Below, piece after piece: positions 26,193-34,943 of a DNA stretch of 64,000 nucleotides. This stretch comes from Neorhizobium alkalisoli. Lineage in GTDB: Bacteria > Pseudomonadota > Alphaproteobacteria > Rhizobiales > Rhizobiaceae. Both the position numbers and the translations under genes were made by a program. A model generated the notes under the pieces. That model was not told the origin of the DNA, searched no databases, and saw nothing but the letters and a program-made list of their open reading frames with translations. The stretch spans positions 91,858 to 155,857 of the forward strand of contig NZ_VIWP01000011.1 of NCBI RefSeq assembly GCF_007829835.1, given 5' to 3'. How positions within the stretch are numbered: the first letter of the stretch is position 1; every line of letters starts with the position of its first letter.

Positions 26193-28484
26193 TCAGTCCT
26201 TGCCAGCACCGGACGCGGTAATTTCGGTTTCAACGAAGATGCACGATCGATCTGCGGTGTTGGCCAAAGTGTCGGCTACGTCGCCGTAGGACAGTGTCTC
26301 GCTGGTGCGCCGGCTGACGCCAAGCACGATCAGATTGTATCCTCCGGAACGCGCCTGCCGTAGAATGGCAAGCTCCGGTGAGGCTCCCTTTTGGACGATC
26401 TTCTCCGGCTTCAGATCGTAATAGTCGGCGATCGAATCTATCTTGCGAAATACCTCGTCGCGGCCATTCCCCTGATCGCTGACGCGCGGCGCTGCCGAAG
26501 CCTGTCGCGGTTCCTCAATCAGGATCACTGCGCATTCCGCTCCGGCTGCCTTGGAGATGGCAATTCCGAACTCCGCTGCGCGGATCGATCTTTCTGTGCC
26601 GCTGACCGGTATCAGCACGTTGAAGCGCTTGCTTTCGGAGGGGAGATGATCACGCGCGGAGACGATGATCGAGGTGCCGGCGAAGGACGAGGTGATCTTG
26701 AGTAGGGCGTCGCTAAAGGCGCCGTTGCCATTGGTAGACGGCTCGATGCCGGCAAGTAGCAGATCATGGCCAGCCTCAGAAAGCTCCGTCAAAGCCGGTT
26801 CAATCGCGCCCTTCCTGTCGAAGCGCGTGACGTGGGCCTCAACAGGCTTCGAACCTTCTTCGGCGGGAACAGCCTTGGCATGTCGCTTGACGAGGTCTTC
26901 GATGCCGTCCTGCGCTGCCTCGCTCTCGTCTTCGCGTGGCTTCGAATGCTTGTCGTCCTTGATCCCCCCTTCGGTATCGAGCAGGGTTACCGGCATGCCG
27001 CGGCTCGATGCCAGCAGGCCCGCGACCCAGCCGGCGAGGCGACTGCTGGCGGAGCCGTCCACCGCGAGAACGACGCGTTCGAAACGGGCGACGAAACTGT
27101 CCTCCTCGAAGGCTTCCCGCTCCAGACGTCCTTTTTCCTCTTCCCGCAGCGGCAGCCGCGCCAAGGCCCAGCGAAGTGTCGGAGGCATAGCCATAGTGGT
27201 GATAACCGCCATGGCGACGATGACCGAAAACAGTTCCTCGTTGAGCACGCCGACCGACAGGCCGATCGTGGCGACGATCACCTCTGTCGATCCGCGCGCA
27301 TTCATGCCGCAGCCGAGTGCCAATGCCTCGGACGTGGAGTAGCCCCCAAACTTGGCTGCTGCAAAAGCCCCACCAAACTTTCCAAGCGAGGCGATGAGAA
27401 CGACTGCTACGGTCAGGATGGCGACCGATGGATCGGCAAGGACGGTCAGGTCGGTCTGCAGGCCGGTCAAACCGAAAAAGACCGGCATGAACAGTGCCGT
27501 GGTCAGAGCTCTGAGTTGCTGATCGATCTGGCGGGTCAGGATGGGCGACTCACCAACCAGAATGCCGGCGACGAAGGCGCCCAAAACCGTATGCACACCG
27601 ATCGCGTCGGTGATCATCGCCATGGTGCCCATGATGGCAATAATGGCGCTCAATACCGGCAGTTCGCTTTTGAACGTGTCGTTTGTCCAGCGGATGATTT
27701 CGAAGACGATACGCCGACCGATGGTGAAGCTGAACGCCATGAAAGCCAATGTTCCGATGACGCTCTCGGCCAGCGTGAACAGATCCACCGTTCCGGTCTT
27801 CGCCAGTCCAAAGGTGACCGCGATGATGACCCACCCGATCGTATCGTCAATAATCGCGGAGGCGACGATCAACTGACCGACATTGCGGCGCATGAAGTTC
27901 ATCTCGCGCACGACCGATGCGACGATCTTGACCGACGATATCGAGAGCGCCGTTCCGAGAAATAGCGAGGTTACCAGCCGTTTGTCGGGGTCGGGAAGGA
28001 AGCTTTCGGGGATAAACTCACCGAGCGCAAAGCCGGCCGCAAAGGGAATGACGATGCCGGTCAGCGAAACGCCGGACGCGGATTTTCGGAGCCTCTTGGC
28101 AAGGCCAAGATCGGTCTCCATTCCGGCCAGCAGCAAGAGGAACAGAATGCCGAGCTGGCCAACCGCATTGGCCATGCTCTTCTGCGCCTCGTCTGACGGA
28201 AACAGTGCGGTCTGCAAATCCGGCAAGATCAACCCGAGAACCGAAGGGCCAAGCAGAATGCCGCCGAGGATCTGGCCCATGATCGATGGCTGCCCGATCC
28301 GCACCATCAACTCGCCGAACAGGCGACCAGCCACCACGAGGAGAATGATCTGCAATAAAAAAAGGGCTTCGGATGGTGCAGCTGCCTTGTCCCCGCTCGC
28401 GGCAGCGGCGCTCGAGGCACCAAAGAATATCAAAAGGAAAAATGTCGCGGAAAGACAGGTGGATAGACGTATTCTGTTTTGCAA
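26193..28484 (-). CDS. KefB-like cation:proton antiporter with UspA domains
   Basis: CPA2-family monovalent cation:proton antiporter of about 763 residues. A signal-like N-terminus precedes 12 or so transmembrane helices (about 40-440), with GQPSIMGQILGGILLGPS, the ion-site region SAIIDDTIGW and CGMNARGSTEVIVA. The cytoplasmic C-terminus contains two universal-stress-protein-like domains (about 475-600 and 625-755) with nucleotide-loop-like GASPELAILRQA and NLIVLGVSRR. The start is a TTG with a weak ribosome site. A near-perfect EcfG-type promoter lies 29 bases upstream, so it is probably part of the general stress response. Confidence 0.87.
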   Translation of the reverse strand: MQNRIRLSTCLSATFFLLIFFGASSAAAASGDKAAAPSEALFLLQIILLVVAGRLFGELMVRIGQPSIMGQILGGILLGPSVLGLILPDLQTALFPSDEAQKSMANAVGQLGILFLLLLAGMETDLGLAKRLRKSASGVSLTGIVIPFAAGFALGEFIPESFLPDPDKRLVTSLFLGTALSISSVKIVASVVREMNFMRRNVGQLIVASAIIDDTIGWVIIAVTFGLAKTGTVDLFTLAESVIGTLAFMAFSFTIGRRIVFEIIRWTNDTFKSELPVLSAIIAIMGTMAMITDAIGVHTVLGAFVAGILVGESPILTRQIDQQLRALTTALFMPVFFGLTGLQTDLTVLADPSVAILTVAVVLIASLGKFGGAFAAAKFGGYSTSEALALGCGMNARGSTEVIVATIGLSVGVLNEELFSVIVAMAVITTMAMPPTLRWALARLPLREEEKGRLEREAFEEDSFVARFERVVLAVDGSASSRLAGWVAGLLASSRGMPVTLLDTEGGIKDDKHSKPREDESEAAQDGIEDLVKRHAKAVPAEEGSKPVEAHVTRFDRKGAIEPALTELSEAGHDLLLAGIEPSTNGNGAFSDALLKITSSFAGTSIIVSARDHLPSESKRFNVLIPVSGTERSIRAAEFGIAISKAAGAECAVILIEEPRQASAAPRVSDQGNGRDEVFRKIDSIADYYDLKPEKIVQKGASPELAILRQARSGGYNLIVLGVSRRTSETLSYGDVADTLANTADRSCIFVETEITASGAGKD

Positions 28485-28512
28485 TTTAAAGCGTCCCGGT
28501 CAGCGACGAGTT

Positions 28513-28537
28513 AACGCGGATCGCCCCGCCTCGTTCC
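28513..28537 (-). promoter_or_regulatory. EcfG-type (general stress) promoter of the antiporter gene
   Basis: On the minus strand GGAAC (28533-28537) and cGTT (GTT at 28513-28515) are separated by 17 bases including the C, an exact match to the alphaproteobacterial EcfG consensus, 29 bases before the start codon. Confidence 0.65.
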
Positions 28538-28698
28538 CTTTTTCCCGGGCAATAATCTTGGGCGGCATGGACGCGCTCCTGTGATTTCACAAGCCTCCAA
28601 AGGTGTCAGCTACCGTTCAGATCACCAGCCAAGACAATGCCTCCTTCGCACGGTCGCGGGGACAGCAAGAGTTCTTTGAATGCCAAGTGGTCGGTCGG

Positions 28699-29679
28699 CT
28701 AATCGACAAATTCGACCGTAACGCCCGGTTTGACCATGCCGGCGAGCTCTTCGGCGTCCCAATTCGTCAAGCGAACACACCCATGCGAGCCCGCCTTTCC
28801 GATCAATTCCGGTTCCGGCGTGCCATGGATACCGTAGGTCGGCTCGGTGAGATCAATCCATACGCTCCCCACCGGTCCATTCGGACCGCCGGGTAATTCA
28901 AGTTTTGCCCTGTTGTTTCCCTGCTGAAAATTGATCTTCGGATTGTATGTGTAGACGGGCATCCTTGATACGCCCTTCACCTTGTGCAGCCCCGTCGGAG
29001 AGGGGGTATCCTCGCTGCCGATCGTTGCCGGATAAATGCTCAGCAGCGCCCCATCGTCAGCAAGTGCAAATACTTGCCCAGTTTTTCTGTTGACATCAAT
29101 CCGTTTCACGACGCCCGCTTTGGGAGTTCCGGATATGGTAACGGCGATCGTCTCGCCAGGGACAAAGACAGCCGTCGGGTTAAGGGATTTCAGGAGATTG
29201 ACATCCATGTGGAAGCGCTCGGCGAGCTTCTCGGCAATCGAGGTGTAGCCGAGCTGGGGCATTTCCGCTTGCTTGGCATAATCCTCGGGTATGCTGGCGA
29301 CGAGATCTTGGCCATCGTCAGCCGTGATGGCATAAGCTTGCACGGCGGGCACCGCATCCGTCAGCCGCGCGAGCACATCCGGGTCAAGCTTGCCATCAAC
29401 GGGAAGCTTTTGCTGCGCCTCAAATCCGGCGATGGCCTTGATCAGGTTATCGCAAAAAAAACCGTCGATCACCCCGGGGGAAGCGCCGCCACGGTCGAGC
29501 AGGACCTGTAGCTTGACGATCGCCGCATCGGGCTCCGGCGGTTTCTGTTGTGGCTTCTCCAAAGGCACGCTCTGGATTTGTGCGGCATTCACAGCCTCAG
29601 CATCGATAGCGGCTGCAAGCGATGGCGCTGAAAGCAGAGTGGCGGTGGCCAGGGCGGCGAGCGTGATGAGAGTTTTCAT
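28699..29679 (-). CDS. secreted L,D-transpeptidase (YkuD) with peptidoglycan-binding domain
   Basis: Cell-wall enzyme that crosslinks peptidoglycan or attaches proteins to it. A signal peptide (residues 1-24, ending SLAAA) is followed by a PGB_1-like domain (VIDGFFCDNLIKAIAGFEAQQKLPVDG), a LysM-like stretch (IAEKLAERFHMDVNLLKSLNP) and a YkuD domain with HGTPEPELIGKAGSHGCVRLTN, which contains the catalytic His and Cys. The ATG at 29679 gives the signal peptide directly; another ATG lies five codons upstream. No EcfG motif was found before it. Confidence 0.92.
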   Translation of the reverse strand: MKTLITLAALATATLLSAPSLAAAIDAEAVNAAQIQSVPLEKPQQKPPEPDAAIVKLQVLLDRGGASPGVIDGFFCDNLIKAIAGFEAQQKLPVDGKLDPDVLARLTDAVPAVQAYAITADDGQDLVASIPEDYAKQAEMPQLGYTSIAEKLAERFHMDVNLLKSLNPTAVFVPGETIAVTISGTPKAGVVKRIDVNRKTGQVFALADDGALLSIYPATIGSEDTPSPTGLHKVKGVSRMPVYTYNPKINFQQGNNRAKLELPGGPNGPVGSVWIDLTEPTYGIHGTPEPELIGKAGSHGCVRLTNWDAEELAGMVKPGVTVEFVD

Positions 29680-29788
29680 CAGCGGGTAAGCCATTGATCG
29701 GATTTTTGTTCCGTTCCTTGTCGGCGTCCAACTGTCTGGGGTGATGGTCGATCAGGGCACACAGCGCGACCCTGACTTAAGGGCACAC

Positions 29789-29998
29789 CTATGGCTTGAG
29801 CAGGCGGATGAGGAAATCAAACTCCTTCAAGTTGCGATGCTGATCTGAGCCGATTGTGGCAACAGTCCAGTATTCTCTTGCAGACCCGAAAATGTCGGAA
29901 ACCTGCACAATTTCCGTTTCGTCGCTGCCGTGGCTGCGAGCCCAATAATATGATCCAACACGGAGATCTTCGTGGTCGATGGTGATCGCTGTTGGCAA
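29789..29998 (-). CDS. small hypothetical protein
   Basis: A 69-residue acidic protein without recognised family. The sequence has a beta-rich look (DLRVGSYYWARSHGSDETEIVQVSD, WTVATIGSD, EFDFLIRLLKP). It lies between the L,D-transpeptidase and the cold-shock gene on the same strand and separately from both. Its compositional quality suggests a real gene. Confidence 0.6.
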   Translation of the reverse strand: MPTAITIDHEDLRVGSYYWARSHGSDETEIVQVSDIFGSAREYWTVATIGSDQHRNLKEFDFLIRLLKP

Positions 29999-30046
29999 TT
30001 CGCCCTTCCTGTCGCTGCAGAAACGTCCTGGCTTGCGCCAGGGTCA

Positions 30047-30075
30047 AACGGCCCCGCCAGATCGCCGGGGCCGTT
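30047..30075 (-). terminator. hairpin after the cold-shock gene
   Basis: A perfect 10-bp stem (30047-30056 with 30066-30075) around a 9-base loop, only a few bases after the cold-shock stop on the minus strand and followed by a short T run. Confidence 0.6.
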
Positions 30076-30081
30076 GGTCTC

Positions 30082-30285
30082 TTAGAGAACGGTTACGTTC
30101 TCGGCCTTCGATTTGCCGGTCTTGCGATCCTGTCCGACGTCGAAGCTCACCTTTTGACCGTCCGTCAGGGAACCGCCGAAACCGACAGCCGAGATGTGGA
30201 CGAACACGTCCGGGCCGCCATTGTCGGGCGTGATGAACCCGAAGCCTTTGTCTTGTGCGAAAAATTTAACTGTACCGGTTGCCAT
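30082..30285 (-). CDS. cold-shock protein (CspA family)
   Basis: RNA/DNA-chaperone of 67 residues with the cold-shock domain: TGTVKFFAQDKGFGFI (RNP1), DVFVHISAVGF (RNP2) and QKVSFDVGQDRKTGKSKAENV. The ATG at 30285 follows GAGGA and matches the family start; the frame is open 20 codons further upstream. The long space to the next gene upstream could hold a regulatory leader. A hairpin follows the stop. Confidence 0.92.
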   Translation of the reverse strand: MATGTVKFFAQDKGFGFITPDNGGPDVFVHISAVGFGGSLTDGQKVSFDVGQDRKTGKSKAENVTVL

Positions 30286-30417
30286 AGTTTCCTCGTCTGT
30301 TGATTGCGACCACGCTGGATTATCGATCGTCGTTTTGAACATCAAGCTCTCCAGATCCGACGCTCTTCACGCTCGGGGAATGGTGTTAAGCGCTTGGCTA
30401 CCGCGCGCCCATGCGCT

Positions 30418-30660
30418 TCAGCCAAAATCGCCGACCCTGCCAATGCTCAAGATCACGACGGGGTCGCCTTCCTCTCCGACGACGGGATCATTGTCGCGAC
30501 GCCAGGCCAGCACGCCAGCGTGATCATGGGCCAGCGCTTCGGCCGCCTCGATCGCCGCGGTTTCACTGGCGGCCAAGCGAGGTGGAAAAGCCTGCACGGC
30601 CTGATCGCGGTCATCGAGTTTGAAGGCGACGACATAGAACGATGTATAAGTACCAGGCAT
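30418..30660 (-). CDS. small hypothetical protein
   Basis: An 80-residue protein beginning PGTYTSFYVVAFKLDDRDQ, with an Ala-rich helix (ETAAIEAAEALAHDHAG) and an acidic beta end (DPVVGEEGDPVVILSIG). No family assigned. The start at 30660 lies 11 bases after the stop of the short-chain dehydrogenase gene on the same strand, so it is probably co-transcribed from the EcfG-type promoter at 31473-31498. Confidence 0.6.
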   Translation of the reverse strand: MPGTYTSFYVVAFKLDDRDQAVQAFPPRLAASETAAIEAAEALAHDHAGVLAWRRDNDPVVGEEGDPVVILSIGRVGDFG

Positions 30661-30670
30661 GCCGCTCCCC

Positions 30671-31432
30671 TTACTGCCGCGGCTGTCCGTTCGACGCTGA
30701 CATCCCACCATCAACGGGCAGGTTCACGCCGGTGACGAACCGGGCGTCGTCGGATGCAAGGAATGCGATCACTGCGGCAACGTCCTCTGCTCTTCCCGGG
30801 CCGTTGAGGGCAAAACGGTCATTGAACTTGGCCACCAGCTTGTCGTCGCCCGTCATATCGTCGGTCATGCCGGTCTTGGTGAAGCTCGGGCAGACGGCAT
30901 TCACGCGAACACCGTCCTTGCCATGATCCATCGCCATAGCCCGGGTCAGATTGGTAACGCCGCCCTTGGCGGCATTATAGGCCGCCATTCCCCAATCGCC
31001 GCCTGTCCCGGATACAGAAGACACATTGACGATCGAACCGCTTGAGGACTTGAGATGTGGCATGGCGGCACGCGAGGCGAAGAAGACACCGTCGAGATCG
31101 ACCGCCATGACCTTGCGCCAATCGCCGGTGGAGAGCGATGCGACATCGCCTTGAGCGACCATGCCGGCATTGTTGACGAGCGTGTCGATGCGGCCGAATT
31201 TTTCGGCTGCCATACCAATCAACCCGTCGACGGCCGCCTCATTGGAAATGTCCGCTTCGATGATCAGAACTTGGTCGGCGGGATAGGATTTCGCGACATT
31301 TTCAAGCTTTGATCTGGTGCGACCGACAAGTACAACCTTTGCGCCCTCGTCTAGAAACCGCTCGGCGGTCGCCTTGCCGATACCGGATCCAGCTCCGGTG
31401 ACGACGACAACCTTGTCCACAAAACGCCGCAT
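30671..31432 (-). CDS. short-chain dehydrogenase/reductase
   Basis: NAD(P)-dependent oxidoreductase of 253 residues. The cofactor motif TGAGSGIGKA, the NNAG motif and the catalytic set Ser, Tyr, Lys (VSSVSG, AYNAAKGG) are intact, and the C-terminus ends in LPVDGGMSAS. The substrate cannot be predicted. The ATG at 31432 follows GGAG. It is divergent from the PRC-barrel gene, and both have EcfG-type promoters in the shared 200-base gap. Confidence 0.88.
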   Translation of the reverse strand: MRRFVDKVVVVTGAGSGIGKATAERFLDEGAKVVLVGRTRSKLENVAKSYPADQVLIIEADISNEAAVDGLIGMAAEKFGRIDTLVNNAGMVAQGDVASLSTGDWRKVMAVDLDGVFFASRAAMPHLKSSSGSIVNVSSVSGTGGDWGMAAYNAAKGGVTNLTRAMAMDHGKDGVRVNAVCPSFTKTGMTDDMTGDDKLVAKFNDRFALNGPGRAEDVAAVIAFLASDDARFVTGVNLPVDGGMSASNGQPRQ

Positions 31433-31472
31433 GAAATGCTCCTTGGAAAATTGACGGCCTCCCGTCGTCACA

Positions 31473-31498
31473 AACGGGACGATGCCGATCAATGTTCC
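31473..31498 (-). promoter_or_regulatory. EcfG-type promoter of the SDR gene
   Basis: On the minus strand GGAAC (31494-31498) and cGTT (GTT at 31473-31475) with 18 bases between, 40 bases before the SDR ATG. Confidence 0.6.
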
Positions 31499-31570
31499 AA
31501 AGTCCGTCAGCGGCGCGATGGCGCCACCGCCTTCGACGATTTCCGGTCACCGCGTTCATCGTCCGGTCAG

Positions 31571-31595
31571 GGAACAATCCGTGGCTGGATCTGTT
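31571..31595 (+). promoter_or_regulatory. EcfG-type promoter of the PRC-barrel gene
   Basis: GGAAC (31571-31575), 17 bases, GTT (31593-31595), about 38 bases before the ATG at 31633. It faces the promoter at 31473-31498. Confidence 0.6.
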
Positions 31596-31632
31596 TGCCA
31601 ATCTCCAACAATCAAAAACGGAGGAAACAATC

Positions 31633-31929
31633 ATGGACCACACCAATCACGTACGTCTGACCCAGACCGAGCTCACCCCGGCTATCCTGGAAGGCGCAAC
31701 CATCTACGGGGCTGACGACCACAAGGTCGGCAAGCTGGACCACGTACATGGCTCCGGCATGGGCAGCCAGGCCATCATCGATGTCGGCGGGTTCCTGGGG
31801 ATCGGCGCCAAGCCGGTTGCTGTTCCGCTGTCCGACCTTGAGTTCATGCGCGACGAGGATGGCGACGTCCATGCCGTCACGACCTGGACCAAGGACCAGC
31901 TCAAGGACATGCCTGAGCACAAGCACTGA
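31633..31929 (+). CDS. PRC-barrel domain protein
   Basis: Small soluble protein of 98 residues with one PRC-barrel domain: GATIYGADDHKVGKLDHV, IIDVGGFLGIGAKPVAVPLSDLEF and DGDVHAVTTWTKDQLKDMPEH. PRC-barrel proteins in rhizobia are frequent members of the general stress regulon, of unknown mechanism. The ATG follows GGAGGAAAC. It is followed by a perfect terminator hairpin. Confidence 0.88.
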   Translation: MDHTNHVRLTQTELTPAILEGATIYGADDHKVGKLDHVHGSGMGSQAIIDVGGFLGIGAKPVAVPLSDLEFMRDEDGDVHAVTTWTKDQLKDMPEHKH

Positions 31930-31935
31930 GATGAC

Positions 31936-31963
31936 AAGAGCCCGGCCTCAGCGCCGGGCTCTT
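31936..31963. terminator. terminator hairpin after the PRC-barrel gene
   Basis: Perfect 11-bp stem (31936-31946 with 31953-31963) and a 6-base loop; the stem itself ends in CTCTT. It lies 7 bases after the PRC-barrel stop and 41 bases before the next SDR gene. Confidence 0.75.
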
Positions 31964-32004
31964 CGCTTGACTACTCGAATGCCAATAGCTTCCCGGAGAT
32001 TGCA

Positions 32005-32883
32005 ATGACCGTCGATCCGACCACGACCTATCCGAAGCCGCCCTTTGACAAGCAGACCCAGCCATTCCCGGGCCTTGCTGGCCAGATGCATCCCAAGCCG
32101 GATCACGGTGAGACCTCTTATGTCGGATCGGGCCGCCTTACGGGCCGCAAGGCATTGATCACGGGCGGCGATTCCGGCATGGGCCGTGCTGCCGCGATCG
32201 CCTTTGCGCGCGAGGGTGCAGATGTCGCAATCAACTATCTCCCTGACGAGGAGGCGGACGCCCGGGAAGTTATCGCCCTGATCGAGAAGGAAGGCCGCAA
32301 AGGCGTGGCGCTTCCCGGAGATCTTCGCGACGAGACCTTTTGCGAGACACTGATCGAGGACACTGTCGCAGCGCTGGGCGGCATCGACACGCTAGTCAAT
32401 AATGCCGGGCGGCAGCAGCAGGCGCAGTCGATCACCGATATCAGCTCGGAAGACTTCGACGCGACGATGAAAACGAACATCTACGCGATGTTCTGGCTGA
32501 CCAAGGCGGCGCTGAAGCACATGAAGCCGGGATCGGTCATCATCCAGACGACCTCGGAACAGGCCTATGATCCATCGGCCAATCTCGTCGATTACGCGAT
32601 CACCAAGGCGGCCGGCATGAACTTCACCAAGTCCATGGCCAAACAGCTCGGGCCGAAGGGCATCCGTGTGAACGGCGTCGCGCCGGGACCGATCTGGACG
32701 CCGCTTCAGGTTTCGGGTGGTGCGACGATGGAAAAGCTTCAAGGTTTTGGCGGTGACACGCCAATGGGTCGCCCGGGCCAGCCGGCTGAACTCGCCTCCA
32801 TTTACGTGCAGCTTGCTGATCCCAAGGCAAGCTATGCAAACGGACAGGTCTATGGAGCGGCGGGCGGTGGCGGCCAGCCATGA
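32005..32883 (+). CDS. YghA-like short-chain dehydrogenase
   Basis: NAD(P)-dependent SDR of 292 residues with the long N-terminal extension (YPKPPFDKQTQPFPGLAGQMHPKPDHGE-type) typical of the YghA/glucose dehydrogenase-like group. It has ALITGGDSGMGRAAAIAFAREG, LVNNAGRQQ, Tyr-Lys in VDYAITKAAG, and VYGAAGGGGQP at the end. Members are often induced by osmotic or general stress. It lies behind the PRC-barrel terminator and may be fed by read-through. Confidence 0.88.
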   Translation: MTVDPTTTYPKPPFDKQTQPFPGLAGQMHPKPDHGETSYVGSGRLTGRKALITGGDSGMGRAAAIAFAREGADVAINYLPDEEADAREVIALIEKEGRKGVALPGDLRDETFCETLIEDTVAALGGIDTLVNNAGRQQQAQSITDISSEDFDATMKTNIYAMFWLTKAALKHMKPGSVIIQTTSEQAYDPSANLVDYAITKAAGMNFTKSMAKQLGPKGIRVNGVAPGPIWTPLQVSGGATMEKLQGFGGDTPMGRPGQPAELASIYVQLADPKASYANGQVYGAAGGGGQP

Positions 32884-33209
32884 TCGTCCGTCGATGGAGG
32901 CCGCCTCAGTGCTCGTCGTTCATCACCTCAATAATAGCCGATCCCAAGCTGGCCGCGAAGAAGATCAGACCGATGCTGGATGTCCATCTGGACTTTGTCG
33001 AAAGCCAGTTGCGGTCTCGACCGTGGTTTGCCGGCGACGACATAAGCGCGGCTGATGTCATGATGAGCTTTCCACTTGAAGCGGCTTCGAAACGCGCAGG
33101 GTTGGACCAAGGTCGCCCGGCGACGATGGCATGGCTTCAGAAAATTCACGCGCGACCCGCCTACAGGACTGCCCTAGAGCGGGGCGGCGCCTATGCGTAT
33201 TCAAGATGA
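32880..33209 (+). pseudogene. glutathione S-transferase, C-terminal remnant
   Basis: Only the C-terminal helical domain of a GST is recognisable (IIADPKLAAKKIRPMLDVHLDFVE, RPWFAGDDISAADVMMSFPLEAA, MAWLQKIHARPAYRTALERGG). The N-terminal thioredoxin-fold domain with the glutathione site is missing; before residue 18 the frame reads unrelated sequence. It overlaps the stop of the SDR gene. A deletion that fused the end of a GST gene to this position is the simplest view. Confidence 0.75.
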
Positions 33210-33225
33210 TGGAGTGGAGATCGTC

Positions 33226-33840
33226 ATGGCCCTGAAAGCGGTAGCTTTGAACGGAACGCTTAAGTCGTCTGGCGGTGAGCCGTCTTCGACAGATCACATG
33301 CTTGCTCTTATAGCCGACGGTATGCAGGGTTATGGGGTCGAGACGACCCTGTTTCGCTTGGCGGACCATAATATCTTGCCGGGCGTCACGTCCGACGAAG
33401 GGGAGGGCGATGCATGGCCTGCCATCCGAGACGCGATCCTCGGCGCTGACATCCTGGTTATAGGTAGCCCTATCTGGATGGGGCAGACATCGTCGGTGAC
33501 CAAACGAGCGCTCGAGCGCATGGATGCCTTTCTGGAAGAGACTGACGAGCAGGGCCGAATGGTGTCCTACGGTCGCGTCGCAGCGGTCGCCGTGGTCGGC
33601 AACGAGGACGGCGCTCACAATGTCTCTGCCGAGGTCTACCAGGCCCTAAACGATGTCGGGTTTACGATCCCCGCCAACGCGGTCGCTTACTGGGTCGGAG
33701 AAGCGATGGGCAGCACCAACTTCGTGGATTTGAAGACGGTGCCTGACGTCGTGACCAAATCCGTGGATATGCTCGTCCGCAACACCGTCCATCTGGCAGA
33801 ATTGCTCAAGGCATCCCAGTATCCGGGCGAGAAGGCATGA
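33226..33840 (+). CDS. flavodoxin-fold NAD(P)H-dependent reductase
   Basis: FMN-binding reductase of about 204 residues. It shows the start strand AVALNGTLKSSGGEPSSTDHM, the FMN phosphate-side loop, ILVIGSPIWMGQTSSVTKRALERMDAF, and AVAVVGNEDGAHNV. The ATG at 33226 has GGAG six bases upstream. The stop overlaps the VOC gene by ATGA, so the two form an operon. A role in quinone or nitro-compound reduction fits the stress context but is inference. Confidence 0.82.
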   Translation: MALKAVALNGTLKSSGGEPSSTDHMLALIADGMQGYGVETTLFRLADHNILPGVTSDEGEGDAWPAIRDAILGADILVIGSPIWMGQTSSVTKRALERMDAFLEETDEQGRMVSYGRVAAVAVVGNEDGAHNVSAEVYQALNDVGFTIPANAVAYWVGEAMGSTNFVDLKTVPDVVTKSVDMLVRNTVHLAELLKASQYPGEKA

Positions 33841-34304
33841 TGGCGATGACGCAGACAAAGCCACGGTTGGTTGGCCTGAACCACGTTGCGCTGGAAGTCG
33901 CTGATATCGAAGAAGCGCTGCATTTCTACGGAAGTATTTTCTCGTTCGACCTTCGAGGCAGCCACAAGGACGACACGGGTCGTGTCGTGATGGCGTTCAT
34001 CGATATGGGCGATCAGTTCATCGCGCTGAGCCGTGGTAGGCATCAGAAACCGGATCGCGATCGGCATTTCGGGCTGGTGGTCGATGACCGGCGCCAGGTC
34101 CGCGCTCTCGCCGAGAAAGCGGGCGCGAAATTGCTGGACGGAAAATTTCTCGATTTCCTCGATCCATGGGGTAACCGTATCGAGGTCGTTGAATACGGCG
34201 ATCTTCAGTTTACCAAATCGCCGAGCGTCCTGCACGCCATGGGCCTGCACCTCCCCAAAACTGAGAAGGCGCAGAAAGAGCTCCACGACAAGGGAATGGG
34301 GTAA
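33837..34304 (+). CDS. VOC-family (glyoxalase-like) protein
   Basis: Vicinal-oxygen-chelate fold protein of 155 residues: GLNHVALEVADIEEALHFYGSIFSF, the second half FGLVVDDRRQVRALAEKAGAK and FLDPWGNRIEVVEYGD. Metal ligands are plausible at His (LNHVAL), Glu and His/Glu of the second half. Substrate unknown; lactoylglutathione-lyase-like or antibiotic-type functions are both possible. Coupled to the flavodoxin-fold gene by an ATGA overlap. Confidence 0.82.
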   Translation: MMAMTQTKPRLVGLNHVALEVADIEEALHFYGSIFSFDLRGSHKDDTGRVVMAFIDMGDQFIALSRGRHQKPDRDRHFGLVVDDRRQVRALAEKAGAKLLDGKFLDFLDPWGNRIEVVEYGDLQFTKSPSVLHAMGLHLPKTEKAQKELHDKGMG

Positions 34305-34307
34305 GCG

Positions 34308-34865
34308 TCATTCCTGTCCGGTCTTGATCGCCACCTTTTCGAAGGTGACATCAACGGTATTCGCGTAGCGTTTCCCGTTGACTTCGTCATGCCGCATGAA
34401 TGTTGGCGGCTTGATGGTCACGTCGAGCTTGTAGTCCCCATCTCCCGGGACCTTGATGTTCGTGCCGTAGTGGTAGAGGCCAGGATGCCACACAAAAGGC
34501 ACCTTGAAGGGGCCTACCGCCTTGCCGTTTGCAGGCGTCAATGTAGCCGTAATTTCCAGATAGGGTATGAAACGTTGGTCGCCGGCGTCGCTGACGGAAA
34601 TCTCCAGATGGCAGTTTTCGTCGGTCGGCGCGTCCCATTCCAGTTCGCCTTCTCCCTTTAGCATGTACATGCCCTCGGCGCGCTCCTGGGCGTAGGCGAC
34701 GATATAATCGCCAGCACGCTTCATGCCGCCACTGTCGGCTACTTCCTCAGCCATATATTTAAGGGAGGCGTGGTAGGCGGCGCCTTCCTTCTTGGCCATC
34801 GCAATCTGATGCCGATCTGCTTCGTCACTCGGCTTCTCGGGCGGTTTGCGGGCTGATGTTGTCAT
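34308..34865 (-). CDS. Tp34/P19-like iron transport-associated protein
   Basis: A 185-residue protein resembling the Fe2+-transport periplasmic family (Tp34, P19, FtrA). It has LPYLEITATLTPANGKAVG-like sequence, FVWHPGLYHYGTNIKVPGDGDYKLDVTIKPP and a C-terminal VDVTFEKV. Unusually, the N-terminus (TSARKPPEKPSDEADRHQ) is hydrophilic and no signal peptide or hydrophobic segment is seen, whereas known members are periplasmic. Metal-binding Met/His residues at the start of the domain are not obvious. It ends 3 bases after the convergent VOC gene. Confidence 0.7.
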   Translation of the reverse strand: MTTSARKPPEKPSDEADRHQIAMAKKEGAAYHASLKYMAEEVADSGGMKRAGDYIVAYAQERAEGMYMLKGEGELEWDAPTDENCHLEISVSDAGDQRFIPYLEITATLTPANGKAVGPFKVPFVWHPGLYHYGTNIKVPGDGDYKLDVTIKPPTFMRHDEVNGKRYANTVDVTFEKVAIKTGQE

Positions 34866-34943
34866 GGTCTTTCCAATCCGATTGGACGTCGAAGGGTAAA
34901 TCGACCCGCCGCCATAGAGAATGGCAGCGGATCAGGGTTTCTG

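Noticed and set aside
26665..27965. Long plus-strand frames inside the antiporter gene
   Set aside because: They are antiparallel shadows with Arg/Ser/His-rich composition; the minus strand gene has clear family motifs.
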